Positions 1 to 9,822 are shown, counted from the stretch's first letter. The stretch is 64,000 bases of DNA from Thermoproteota archaeon (GCA_027491735.1 JAOZGP010000005.1:1-64000); one strand, 5' to 3'. Made by a program: numbers and translations. The notes: generated by a model not told the origin, from the sequence alone.

Positions 1-405
1 AGCACGAACAAAGGTAGATTGCCTCCGGATATGATAGAGGATATGCGTAGATGCTATAAGGAATGCGAACCCTTCCTGACAACAGTTACAGCTGAGGTTG
101 AGCAGGCAGATGTTGTTAAGCAGGCTAAGATTGAGGCATTGAAAAGTATAGCTAAGACTCTTTTGGGAATTGATCTGTTAGAAGTTAAGATTGCTAAGGA
201 GAAGGAGTTGGGTAAGAAGCTGAGCATAGATGAGGAGATAGAGCTATTTGAAAACGAGATTAAGAAGATTAGGGAGAATCCAGATCCGCAGAGAATAGTT
301 AGAGAAGAGGAATTAGAGAAATACTTAGCTGAGGGGTGGGAGTTTGTCTCTGTACTGCCATCTAGAAGGATATTGATTAAGAAGAATGGGAAGCTTGTCC
401 GATGA
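1..405 (+). CDS. C-terminal part of a probable tyrosine recombinase/integrase-like protein (continues off the left edge)
   Basis: ORF is open to the window edge; tail 'IVREEELEKYLAEGWEFVSVLPSRRILIKK' resembles C-termini of archaeal phage-type integrases as I remember them; catalytic domain not visible. Confidence 0.4.
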   Translation, partial: STNKGRLPPDMIEDMRRCYKECEPFLTTVTAEVEQADVVKQAKIEALKSIAKTLLGIDLLEVKIAKEKELGKKLSIDEEIELFENEIKKIRENPDPQRIVREEELEKYLAEGWEFVSVLPSRRILIKKNGKLVR

Positions 406-938
406 GTGAGTTTCGAGAGATAAGGAAACGCATTGAGAATTACAGGAGGGGGTTGGAGGAACGTGTAAAGGAGACGTGTATAATAGTTGTTCTCCTAGGA
501 GCTGGTGGTGAGGGACTCAGGAAAAGAAGGAAGATTAGAAGGAAGCTTGAGAAGAATGGAATACTTGGGTTAATACCTGAAGATGATTTCTCTCCTGACG
601 TTGCCCCAAGCGTAACTGAAGAGGCAGTTTTGGAGAGGGCCGACGTCGATTTAATATTTGTAAACGTTGAATCTTGGGGATCAGCCACAGAATTTGCACA
701 GTTCCATGATAAGAAACTCATAGCTCCAAAGCTCAGGGTATTAGTTCCATATAAACATCACCCACTTTACGGGAGTTCCAAAAGCTACTTAACAGACCTA
801 TATCTGACCCACTTAGCAATATACGGGCATGTTTATGCTTATGATGATGAATGGGAAAGCATCTTTCCGACTTCTGAGAAAATTATAGTGACCTTATCTC
901 TCCGATACAGAAGGCTGAAGGCTATAGGTAAAATTTAA
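402..938 (+). CDS. Rossmann-like nucleotide-binding protein (TIR/SLOG/deoxyribosyltransferase-like)
   Basis: VVLLGAGGEG...ILGLIPEDDF...TEEAVLERADVDLIFVNVESWGSATEFAQF pattern; 4-nt overlap with preceding ORF. Confidence 0.4.
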   Translation: MSEFREIRKRIENYRRGLEERVKETCIIVVLLGAGGEGLRKRRKIRRKLEKNGILGLIPEDDFSPDVAPSVTEEAVLERADVDLIFVNVESWGSATEFAQFHDKKLIAPKLRVLVPYKHHPLYGSSKSYLTDLYLTHLAIYGHVYAYDDEWESIFPTSEKIIVTLSLRYRRLKAIGKI

Positions 939-995
939 TTTTTCAGATAAAAATTTATTTACCTATCTCACAATTAATTAATTGGTGAAACAAGG

Positions 996-1247
996 ATGAA
1001 AGAAACAAAACTAGAGTTTTCAGAAGGAATTGTAATAGCTGAAGCAAATGTTAAATTTCTAGAGGTAGGAAAAGATTTCGATGATACCCTTTTTAGAATT
1101 TCAAGGAGGTTCTTTGGAGCGGGCCTAGCGACTTTAGGTATTGGAGCAATTTATAACGCCATGAAAGAAGAACAAACTGCAGCAGTTATTAAGGGAATAG
1201 TTGGAGTTGTATCGGGACTCATAGGACTGTATTTAATTTTCAGCTAG
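996..1247 (+). CDS. small hypothetical membrane protein
   Basis: 83 aa with hydrophobic C-terminal helices. Confidence 0.5.
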   Translation: MKETKLEFSEGIVIAEANVKFLEVGKDFDDTLFRISRRFFGAGLATLGIGAIYNAMKEEQTAAVIKGIVGVVSGLIGLYLIFS

Positions 1248-1258
1248 AGGGTGTGAAT

Positions 1259-1552
1259 ATGGAAGAAGCTCGCAGGATGCTAAAAATATACAGGGTGCTA
1301 GATAACGATCACAGGTTAAACATCCTCATCACCTTGTTTAACGAGCCTGATATGGCTTTTAATGATATAGCGAGGGAAACTGGAATAGAAAGAGGGTTGC
1401 TTGCCTATCATCTAGGGCTTCTTAGGCGTGTTGGATTGGTTGAGATGGAGTATGATAGGAGAAGTAAAAAGTCAACTAAATACAGACTGACGGATGAAGG
1501 TGTAAAGATACTCAAGGAGCTTAAATTAGTTAAAGCATACAAAAAAGCTTAA
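1259..1552 (+). CDS. ArsR-like winged-helix transcriptional regulator
   Basis: DHRLNILITLFNEPDMAFNDIARETGIERGLLAYHLGLLRRVGLVEMEYDRRSKKSTKYRLTDEG. Confidence 0.75.
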   Translation: MEEARRMLKIYRVLDNDHRLNILITLFNEPDMAFNDIARETGIERGLLAYHLGLLRRVGLVEMEYDRRSKKSTKYRLTDEGVKILKELKLVKAYKKA

Positions 1553-1651
1553 TTATTTCATTTTATTCACATTAAAGAGGGATAAGAGGAGATAATATAT
1601 GAAACATGCTAAATCGATAATTGGTGAGATTAGAGATGAGGAAAGAGGGAA

Positions 1652-2176
1652 TTGCATTACTTGATTTTCTGCATTATTTTTTTCAGGGGCGGAGCCGAAC
1701 AAGCTTTAGAACGCCTAAAACAAAGGAAGATACTTAGTAACGATGAAGCTAATAGGCTTAAAGATGCTATTTTAAGAAATTATCAAATCTGGTATTTAAT
1801 TGACAGTGCAAGGGAAAATTTTAGCTTGAATGTCGATGAAAATTGGGCTTTAGCCTTGATCTCTTCAGTTTTGATCGAGAATATCGTGAAAAAATCTCTT
1901 CTTGAATTCGAAGCTACTCCAACACGGAGTTTTGAAGAAAATGCAAAGAAACTGTATAAAATACTTGAAGAGCAAGATATATTAACAGATTTACAGAAAA
2001 AAGTAAGATTTGATCTGCATGAACTTAGTGAGGCATGGAGCAGTAGAAAAATTCTAGCGCATGAAGTTTATAATTATCCTATAACTCCGCAATCAGCGCA
2101 AAGAGCTTATGAACGTGCATTAAGCATGTTAGGGTATTTTCTTTTATCAAGAATCTTAAGCGAAAAATATTTGTGA
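1652..2176 (+). CDS. HEPN-like domain protein (candidate RNase toxin)
   Basis: all-helical ORF with Rx4H motif 'SSRKILAHEVYNY'; N-terminus uncertain (frame switch possible at a T-run near 1677). Confidence 0.5.
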   Translation: MHYLIFCIIFFRGGAEQALERLKQRKILSNDEANRLKDAILRNYQIWYLIDSARENFSLNVDENWALALISSVLIENIVKKSLLEFEATPTRSFEENAKKLYKILEEQDILTDLQKKVRFDLHELSEAWSSRKILAHEVYNYPITPQSAQRAYERALSMLGYFLLSRILSEKYL

Positions 2177-2406
2177 TAGACTGGTCAGAACCGTCTTCTC
2201 CCTTAACGGGGAATAGAGTAATTGTAATTGGTGATAAAGCCTATGCTATGGGCGAGCCTTATGATTCTTGGGTTAAAGAAAAGAGAATTCGAATAGAGAG
2301 AAGACTCTCAACCGAAGATTTTCTCGCATATTTAGAGTCTATAGGGGTTCAATATACTAACCAACAACCTCCATCAATTAAATGGCTAGAGGGAAAACTA
2401 AAATAA
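2173..2406 (+). CDS. small partner of the HEPN-like protein (candidate antitoxin)
   Basis: overlaps the upstream stop by 4 nt; 77 aa; no family recognised. Confidence 0.4.
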   Translation: MIDWSEPSSPLTGNRVIVIGDKAYAMGEPYDSWVKEKRIRIERRLSTEDFLAYLESIGVQYTNQQPPSIKWLEGKLK

Positions 2407-2524
2407 TTTTTATTTTTCTTAGGCAATTTAAGGAAATTGGATGTTGTTCATGCCGCTTAGTGTAAGTCCAGAAGAGAAAAGATTAGCATATATATTTATT
2501 GATACTACAAATAGGGGGATAATT

Positions 2525-3112
2525 ATGAAAATAGGTGTTCCTAAGACGCCAGAACTTATTGAAATATTAGAATTGATAGATAAGGGTGAATTGAGAATCC
2601 CTGAGTTTCAGAGGGATTTTAGATGGGAAATAAATGATATATGCGAACTTATAGGTTCATTATTGAGTGGTTACCCGGCTGGAGTGTTATTGTTTTGGGG
2701 TATATCTGAAAGGAGGGACAGGTTACCGAGTAGATTAGTAGAAGGGGTTGACGAAAGACGTGCAAATCCAGTTAAACTTCTGATACTAGATGGTCAACAA
2801 AGACTCACGTCCCTTTATCAACTCTTTTATAGAGAATTTGTTGAATTAAGAGGTGGAAGGAAACATATATTTTTCCTTAATCTAGATAAGATTAAGAGTG
2901 GTGAACTATATGATGCTACAGAATATTTTAGTTTAAGAGATTATAGGAGGAAAGGACTTGATAAAAGAGCTAAGCAGTATGAAAGGGATCTTTTGCCTTT
3001 TAATATCCTTTTAAAGGAAAAGGAATTGCGGGACTGGTTCCGCGGATACGTAAGATATCAACTTTCAAAGAGAGAAAAAGACTCTAACACAGATTCTAGA
3101 TCAACTGCTTAG
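2525..3112 (+). pseudogene. DUF262 (GmrS/ParB-like) N-terminal domain, truncated
   Basis: LRIPEFQRDFRWEINDICELIGSLLSGYPAGVLLFW...LLILDGQQRLTSLYQLFY; ends abruptly at the junction with orc1/cdc6 sequence near 3045-3060. Confidence 0.65.
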
Positions 3113-3862
3113 GCAGGTTGAGATGCCTGTAGCAGATTCCAAACTTTCAGTCAAGCTATCTGCATTAGAGAGAGAAAGATTAACCGTAAACCCTGTGTAA
3201 TCGCATTAGATGAAGTGGATAAGCTAAGGAGAAGGGAGTTGAACGATATACTATACGCATTAAAGAGTTTAGGTAAGATTGGATTAATCTGTATATCAAA
3301 TACTCGACGATATTTTCTAACATTAGATCCAAGGATTACCTCTAGACTAAGCTTCAAATCAATCCACTTCCCACCATACTCAAACGAAGAGTTATACATA
3401 ATATTAAAGCAAAGAATCGAATGTAGAGCATTGTATCCAAACACATGTTCTAAGAAAACTTTAGAGCTTATAGCTGATTTAGCAGCTGGGGATGCAAGGA
3501 TAGCGATACAGACTCTTAGAAACGCGGCATATATAGCTGAAGAACAAGATAAGCATAGAATTACTAGCGAGGATATCGAGAAAGCGTATGAAGAGGTGAG
3601 GGAGTTAAAAAGGAAGTATACGCTAGAGAAGTTAGGAGAACACTATAAGTTAATCTATCAAGTTATTAAGGAGAATCCGGGTATAACTTCGGGAAAACTA
3701 TATCAAGCTTATAAGAGGATCTGTAGAAAAGAAGGGTTAGAGTCTAAATCTCGAAGGACATTAAACAACTATATAGATAAGCTTATGGCTTTAAAGTATG
3801 TTAAAAGTGAGAGGGCAAGTATTAGAGGGAATGTTAGAACATTTTCAGTTAATTTTAATTGA
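3054..3862 (+). pseudogene. orc1/cdc6 relic lacking Walker A, with an internal frameshift
   Basis: Frame 3: ...TLTQILDQLLRQVEMPVADSKLSVKLSALE; switches near 3160 to frame 2: RERKINRKPCVIALDEVDKL (Walker B) through sensor and wHTH regions. Confidence 0.7.
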
Positions 3863-3927
3863 TGTATTTGAATAGATTTTTATAGGTTATTGACATGGAT
3901 ACATATGTTTACTTGATGGATAGGTTT

Positions 3928-4224
3928 TTATGTTTTTTGAATTTTAGAATATCTGTTATAAACTCTATAGGCAGCGTCTTCCATACTTTCTCTCAGTTCT
4001 TTAAGATTAACTATTCTTCTAGCAGCCATTTCTAAAGCCGATTCTTCAAGAAAATTATCAAGCATACCCGTTAAGCCTGATGCTGCAACAACTCCAACAA
4101 CACTCTCACCTATCCTTAGCTCATGAATTTTCTTTTCTTCAAGAGCCTCTGGACCACGAACTATGCGTCTATCGCTGGCAATAATAATCCCGTCTTTACA
4201 TACCAAGCCTATTATACAGGTCAA
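3928..4224 (-). CDS. half-length proteasome/HslV-like Ntn-hydrolase
   Basis: MTCIIGLVCKDGIIIASDRR...EKKIHELRIGESVVGVVAASG: Thr after Met, Asp and Lys in N-terminal catalytic context; ends after 98 aa. Confidence 0.5.
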   Translation of the reverse strand: MTCIIGLVCKDGIIIASDRRIVRGPEALEEKKIHELRIGESVVGVVAASGLTGMLDNFLEESALEMAARRIVNLKELRESMEDAAYRVYNRYSKIQKT

Positions 4225-5139
4225 CCCTATCCCTCCTTACGTCATTTTCGGCATATCGATTAAGAACCTCCTCAACTATCGAAATTACGCGTCACTATAT
4301 AAATTTTATCCGTTTTTTATAGAAACTGTCAATTTTAAGACCAGAGACTTGCACCAAGTAAGTCCAGGCACCACTTAATTCACATGATTAAAAAGGTATT
4401 CACTTAATTTATTTAATTGTATACCGGGCCCGCTACCGCGTTTAACTCTGCATGCATAATTCACCAAAAAGGACCGAATGTATGTCTAGTATGAGAAAGA
4501 TAGCTCAAAACTTTGGCAGATTCATCAAATCGAAGATGAACTACAGCATCATCGAATTGGTTGGTACTAGAAAGGAGAGCTTAGTTAAGGATGTTCTCGA
4601 TTATTTTGGAGATGAAGCATTGTTTGTCGTCACTTTAAAGGGATACGAAGAAAATTCTCAGAGATAAGCTACCGAATTCTGTATTATACACCCTATCCGA
4701 GAAATACTTTTAGCTGAGGCTTAGCGTGAAGACTATGCAGAATTTAAAACTTGTAAAGCGAATTGTAAATGAATTATCCACTGAGATAAAGAGAACTAAT
4801 CTCAGAACGGTTATAATCTATAGGGCAAATGACCTACCTCTAGTCATATTTGGGTGGGTCAGAATATCGTTGAAGAGGAGTTCTGGAGGGTTGCTTACGA
4901 TGGATTTGAGAAATCCGGATGCAAAGTTCTTTTTCGTCTACGAGAAGACAGAGAACAAACCGGATATATTGTCCCAGTTTGCCGATGAGATAATAACAAT
5001 GAGTCATCCACCTCAAATATGGAGAATGTTAAATGAGCAATTTTTTCCACATTCTCGTTCGGGGCAATTGCAGACATGGCCCCGAATCTCGTCAGACCAG
5101 TCCACACTTTCCTCACAGGTGAGATATGTAAAAGGAGAC

Positions 5140-5212
5140 AGCCCCGGCCGGATTCGAACCGGCGTCCCCGGGTCCAAAGCCCGGGATGCTTGGCCAGCTA
5201 CACCACGGGGCT
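5140..5212 (-). tRNA. tRNA-Gln(TTG)
   Basis: cloverleaf on minus strand; acceptor AGCCCCG/CGGGGCT; anticodon loop CTTTGGA. Confidence 0.88.
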
Positions 5213-5431
5213 ACCTCAGAGGACATGGAGGAATAGCACACCTAAAAAAGTTGCTCGGTGAGGATGAATGCCGGAGTAAATTTCACATCCCCGTTCGAAC
5301 CCTTAGCTCGATGGGTTTTAAAGTGCTCGAAAAGGAGTGCGAGATAGAAACTTCATATAGAAGTAGATCCTGATTTTTAACACCTTTTTCAACTAGAGGG
5401 GTGAGAATTAGCCTATCTTTGGCTCAGAATA

Positions 5432-5519
5432 TGGTGCGGGGGGTGGGATTTGAACCCACGAACCCCTAAGGGACGAGGTCCTAAGCCTCGCGCCTTTGAC
5501 CTGGCTTGGCTACCCCCGC
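5432..5519 (-). tRNA. tRNA-Leu(TAG), CCA apparently encoded
   Basis: class II tRNA with long variable arm; anticodon loop CTTAGGA; GCGGGGG...CCCCCGC A CCA. Confidence 0.88.
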
Positions 5520-5554
5520 CATGAGGAAGATCGTTCACTTGAGGTATTAGAATT

Positions 5555-6565
5555 TTACTTCAGGATTTGCGATACAACCTCAGGCACATCCTTGACGCTG
5601 TGGATCGTGTAGCATTTCCCTCCTCCTAATCTAGCTAGCCTGACACATGACATAGGAGCATCTCCCCTGGATACGCTTACCACATTAAGATTATTCATCT
5701 TTTTGGCAATATCTGATGGATCCCCACCCACGTTGTATTTTCCATCTGTCACCAGAATGTATTTGACATTTTTATAATCTTTAGCTTGGTGTTTCGCCAG
5801 GAGGAGTGCCTCCCTCATGTTCGTATAACCCATGGGTACTACGTCCAGTATCCTCTCGACCAGATGGGTGGAACTCGACCTGCGACCGAGGGGATGTAAT
5901 ATCTCTGCCTTAGAGTTGAAGAGGATCACGGAGTAATCGCTACCTCTCAATAGGTAAGCTACCGCTGCTGTGAGGACGGAGGCTATAGCCATCTTCTTTC
6001 CACTCATTGATCCACTGGAGTCCAGCAGCAGAACTGCCCTCTTTTTCTCTCTTCTCCTTTCAAGAGCCACTATGTCTTCGTAGGTTATCTCATCTAATCT
6101 TTTGGATTTTGAGAGAAGGGCCTCTATTGTTTCCTCAATGTCGAAGTCCAAACCAGGGGCGTAGTCCACCTTTGTTGGAGCTCCATGATCGGACATTGTC
6201 CTGAATGCGTTTGAGATCAGGCCAGCAGCCTGCCTCACTAAAAGTTTGCTCAACACTGAACGGAACAATCTTCTCGTCCTGAGGTTGAGGGACCAGCGTA
6301 CCATGCAGTACAGATGAACCCCTTCCTCTGGATTCAATGAAATCGCTTTAAAAAGCTCATCAGGAAGCCCTTCATGAAGCGAAAGTTGTTTTGCTACTAG
6401 ATCGCTGCTTATCTCCGCTAGAGAGATCAGCATACCTAGATTTCCAGAGCTCAGAGCTATGTTTATAGCTGTGGACAGGAGCTCGTAGTCCACAACGTCC
6501 ATGTGGCTCATCAGGGAGTTAAGGAGATAAGTCGTATCGCTGTGCGAACGAGGTGGTTCAGTCAT
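5555..6565 (-). CDS. VWA-domain (CoxE-like) protein
   Basis: AVLLLDSSGSMSGKKMAIASVLTAAVAYLL MIDAS motif; overlaps the MoxR gene stop by 4 nt. Confidence 0.8.
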   Translation of the reverse strand: MTEPPRSHSDTTYLLNSLMSHMDVVDYELLSTAINIALSSGNLGMLISLAEISSDLVAKQLSLHEGLPDELFKAISLNPEEGVHLYCMVRWSLNLRTRRLFRSVLSKLLVRQAAGLISNAFRTMSDHGAPTKVDYAPGLDFDIEETIEALLSKSKRLDEITYEDIVALERRREKKRAVLLLDSSGSMSGKKMAIASVLTAAVAYLLRGSDYSVILFNSKAEILHPLGRRSSSTHLVERILDVVPMGYTNMREALLLAKHQAKDYKNVKYILVTDGKYNVGGDPSDIAKKMNNLNVVSVSRGDAPMSCVRLARLGGGKCYTIHSVKDVPEVVSQILK

Positions 6566-7518
6566 TGGGGGACCTTTTGTTTCCCCCTCAGCCTGGGAAA
6601 ATCCTCTGATTCGGATCCTTTGAGAACCCTGTCGACTATCCTTCTTATCACCTCGTCCTCTGAGAGAGGCGCCCCCTCTCGAATTTCTATCCTCTTGGGA
6701 AGGACCATCTGAGCCAGAGAGTACCAATCCACATCTCCTGACGAGCTCATGGATTTAGCTATGGTAGCCATGTCTATGGCAGACCTGACAGAGGCTCCCC
6801 GCCTCACAGCCGGGTCCACACGGGTCTCTCTACAGATCATCACAGAGATCCTTGTTAATTTCGTTGGTGCACCGCTTCTGAGCTTCACTATCTCGAGCTC
6901 TTCTTCTAACGATTGGTAATCAAGTTTTATCAGAACAAAACGGTCTTTTAGGGCTTCAGAAAGCCTAGTAACCCCAACACTTTCCTCAGGATTCTGCGTC
7001 GCTATTATCATAAAGCCATCTCTCGCTTTTATTGTTCCTAGGCGAGGCACCGTTATTATCCCCTCGTCCATGATCGGAAGCAAGGCGTTCTGAGCGGAGT
7101 CAGGCATCCTGTTAAGCTCGTTTATGAAGAGAACAGCTCCTCGCTTAGCGGCCAGCATAAGAGGCCCTTCTATGAAGGCTTCCTCGATGTAACCCGTTTT
7201 AAGAACCTTGGGGGGGTCCCAATAGCCTATTAGCTTATTCTCGTTGAATCTCTCGTCGCCATCCACTCTGATGAACTCGCGCGAGAGGTAATCTGAAATA
7301 GCCCTAGCTAACAGAGTCTTTCCGACTCCCACCGGACCCTCCAGGAGTATATGCCTCTTGGATAGGGCCGCTAGGAGCATGAGACGGAGCTCTCTATCCC
7401 TCCCCACTATTTGATGCTTTCTCTTTATTCTGTTGATGGCTTTATCGAGGTCTGGGATGGAGCCGATCAATACCAACGCACCATGTTCTCTTAGGGGGGA
7501 GGGGAATAAAAAGGTCAT
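6562..7518 (-). CDS. MoxR-family AAA+ ATPase
   Basis: LLEGPVGVGKTLLARAI Walker A; ...GAVLFINELNRMP...; ATQNPEE. Confidence 0.88.
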   Translation of the reverse strand: MTFLFPSPLREHGALVLIGSIPDLDKAINRIKRKHQIVGRDRELRLMLLAALSKRHILLEGPVGVGKTLLARAISDYLSREFIRVDGDERFNENKLIGYWDPPKVLKTGYIEEAFIEGPLMLAAKRGAVLFINELNRMPDSAQNALLPIMDEGIITVPRLGTIKARDGFMIIATQNPEESVGVTRLSEALKDRFVLIKLDYQSLEEELEIVKLRSGAPTKLTRISVMICRETRVDPAVRRGASVRSAIDMATIAKSMSSSGDVDWYSLAQMVLPKRIEIREGAPLSEDEVIRRIVDRVLKGSESEDFPRLRGKQKVPQ

Positions 7519-8201
7519 CTAGGCCTGTCTGGTGCTTCGCTCCATATCCTGTATCCAGAGCTTGTTCCTAACCTGTGGGCTCCTGCCTTTATAAGCTCTA
7601 GGGCCTGCTCATAGGTCCTGATTCCTCCAGCGGCCTTTATTTTCAGTGACCCTCCGGAGATCTCCTTGAGCAGGAGAACGTCCTCCTTGATAACGGGCCT
7701 AACGTTGAACCCGGTCGACGTCTTAACGAAGGAGGCTCCTCCTTCCAGGACAGCTTTACACGCAAGCTCAGCCTCCTGCCTGGTGAGGAGCGGCAGCTCT
7801 ATTATCACTTTAACGTTTTCGATCCCCCTGGCTACTCTCACCACCTCTTTGATCTCCCTGACAACGAAGCTATACTTTCCCTCCTTAAGTGCGCCCAGAT
7901 TTATCACCATATCCAGCTCGTCAGCACCACGTTCCACTGCCTTCTTGGCCTCCAGCACCTTAGTCTCGATAAAGGTAGCTCCGAGTGGAAAGCCCACCAC
8001 ACAGGACACGAGAACATCTGAATCCCTTAGGAGCTTCTTAGCGTATTGAACGTGACAAGGGTTAACGCACACCGAGTAAAAACCTGCTTTCTTCGCTTCC
8101 ATCACTAGCAAGGAGATATCATCTGATGTTGCCTGAGGGCGGAGATTGGTGTGATCTATGTACTTGGCCAGCTGTTTTTTAGTCAGCTCCACCTGAACCA
8201 C
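7515..8201 (-). CDS. deoC: deoxyribose-phosphate aldolase
   Basis: IDHTNLRPQATSDDI...FVKTSTGF...KAAGGIRT. Confidence 0.9.
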   Translation of the reverse strand: MVQVELTKKQLAKYIDHTNLRPQATSDDISLLVMEAKKAGFYSVCVNPCHVQYAKKLLRDSDVLVSCVVGFPLGATFIETKVLEAKKAVERGADELDMVINLGALKEGKYSFVVREIKEVVRVARGIENVKVIIELPLLTRQEAELACKAVLEGGASFVKTSTGFNVRPVIKEDVLLLKEISGGSLKIKAAGGIRTYEQALELIKAGAHRLGTSSGYRIWSEAPDRPR

Positions 8202-8763
8202 CCCCAAGGCGGTAGACGATATATCTGCTAACCAGGTCGAAAACCTCATCTTCGTCTAGATGAGTCGTGTCTATCACTAGATTGAACACCGTGAGATCAT
8301 CACCGAGTTTGAAGCCATAAAGTCTTCTGTATTGATCTTTAGATGATTTATCCTTCTTCTTTATCGCTTTTTTGGCATCCTTAAAAGTGATCCCATCTCT
8401 TAAAGATACTCTACGAGCTCTTTCGTCTAGATCTGCCTTGAGATATATCTTTATGGCGTCTCCCCTATTGTATAGATAGGCAGCAGTCCAAGAGTCCACC
8501 ACCACGTCGTTTTCGTCCTGGAGCACGTTTAAGAGGAAATTGTCCACCTTCCTATCGAAGTCCTCGTTGAGAGATCTCTTTTGAAAAGCCTCTTCTCCTC
8601 TCTCTGACTCCCACCAACCTCTTTCTTCTAAGGATCCCTCTCCAGCTATAAGTTTTCTTAGAAGGTCTCCTCCCGAGAAATACTTAAGGTTAAACTCTTT
8701 GGCAAGCCTCTTAGCGAGGGTGCTCTTACCAGATCCAGTAAAACCTGTTACTATGATTTTCAT
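8179..8763 (-). CDS. cmk: archaeal-type cytidylate kinase
   Basis: MKIIVTGFTGSGKSTLAKRLAKEFNLKYFSGGDLLRKL. Confidence 0.75.
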   Translation of the reverse strand: MKIIVTGFTGSGKSTLAKRLAKEFNLKYFSGGDLLRKLIAGEGSLEERGWWESERGEEAFQKRSLNEDFDRKVDNFLLNVLQDENDVVVDSWTAAYLYNRGDAIKIYLKADLDERARRVSLRDGITFKDAKKAIKKKDKSSKDQYRRLYGFKLGDDLTVFNLVIDTTHLDEDEVFDLVSRYIVYRLGGGSGGAD

Positions 8764-8766
8764 CTG

Positions 8767-9753
8767 TTAACACCCATTCAGATCGATCAACGGCCAGACT
8801 AGGTCGTCCAGTCGCCACGTTGACCTTATGTGGCTGGCCTCGATATCAACATGTTCCCCTCTCTGATGAGCCAGTATAGCGGTCCAAGCTATCATAGCTC
8901 CATTATCTCTGGCAAGAGAGGGAGGGGGGGTTGAGAACTTAACCCCTCGATCTTCACACATGATCTTAAGCTTTTCTCTGAGTTTAGGAGAAGCGGCCAC
9001 TCCCCCAACGAGCATGAGCTCTTTCTTCCTCGTGTGAGCCAATGCTCTCTCGGAGACCTCAGTTATCATTGAGAGGCAAACCTCCATGAAGCTCCATACT
9101 ACGTCCTCCACCCTTTCTCCCCTACCTATGCGCCTCTCAGCCTCCGTGACAATGCCGCTGAACGCCAGATCCATTCCCTTGACGGTATATGGTAGATCTA
9201 TCCACCGACCTTCTATCCTATCCATGTGTGGACCTGCTGGGAACGGGAGACCTATGATCCTCCCCAACTTCTCTTGAGCGTTTCCAAAGCCGATATCCAG
9301 AGTCTCCCCGAGAACGCAATATCTGTCTTCCACATGAGCTATTATCTGTGTGTTCCCTCCCGAGATGTATACGATTAGAGGATCTATAGCTCCAGTAACG
9401 AGCCTGCCTATCTCTATATGGGCTATAGGGTGGTTCACTCCGACCAAGGGAACCTTTAGCACCTGCGAGATCATCCTAGCGATGGCTCCTCCGATAGCCA
9501 GTGCTTGACCTATTCCTGGGCCTTGAGAGAACCCTACTAAGTCTATATCGCTTTTGGAGATCTGAGCTTCCTTAAATGCTGATCTTACAACTCTTGGAGC
9601 AACTTTTGAATGATGCTCCGCAAGATCGAAGGGTCTCATGCCTCCCTTCACAGAGACGTAGCTATCGGAGACGTTTGCCAGTATGTTCCCATCGGATGAT
9701 ACGATTCCGACCCCGAAGGTGTGGGCGGTTGATTCTATCCCCAGAGCTATCAT
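8767..9753 (-). CDS. kae1: tRNA N6-threonylcarbamoyladenosine protein Kae1
   Basis: MIALGIESTAHTFGVGIV...AEHHSKVAPR...HPIAHIEIGR...VYISGGNTQ. Confidence 0.95.
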   Translation of the reverse strand: MIALGIESTAHTFGVGIVSSDGNILANVSDSYVSVKGGMRPFDLAEHHSKVAPRVVRSAFKEAQISKSDIDLVGFSQGPGIGQALAIGGAIARMISQVLKVPLVGVNHPIAHIEIGRLVTGAIDPLIVYISGGNTQIIAHVEDRYCVLGETLDIGFGNAQEKLGRIIGLPFPAGPHMDRIEGRWIDLPYTVKGMDLAFSGIVTEAERRIGRGERVEDVVWSFMEVCLSMITEVSERALAHTRKKELMLVGGVAASPKLREKLKIMCEDRGVKFSTPPPSLARDNGAMIAWTAILAHQRGEHVDIEASHIRSTWRLDDLVWPLIDLNGC

Positions 9754-9822
9754 CGCTCCACGACAGATATTGCCTGAGAGGTTATTTTTTAACTTCCCTA
9801 AGGCCCTGAAGAGGGGGACAAA

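Noticed and set aside
4452-5060. Two ORFs (4452-4667, 4726-...) possibly one decayed RecA/KaiC-like gene
   Set aside because: Only weak resemblance (IIELVGTRKES...; FFVYEKTENK...); not enough to name a pseudogene
5076-5261. ORFs covering tRNA-Gln (also the 3' part of 4726-5373)
   Set aside because: They read through the tRNA gene; chance ORFs
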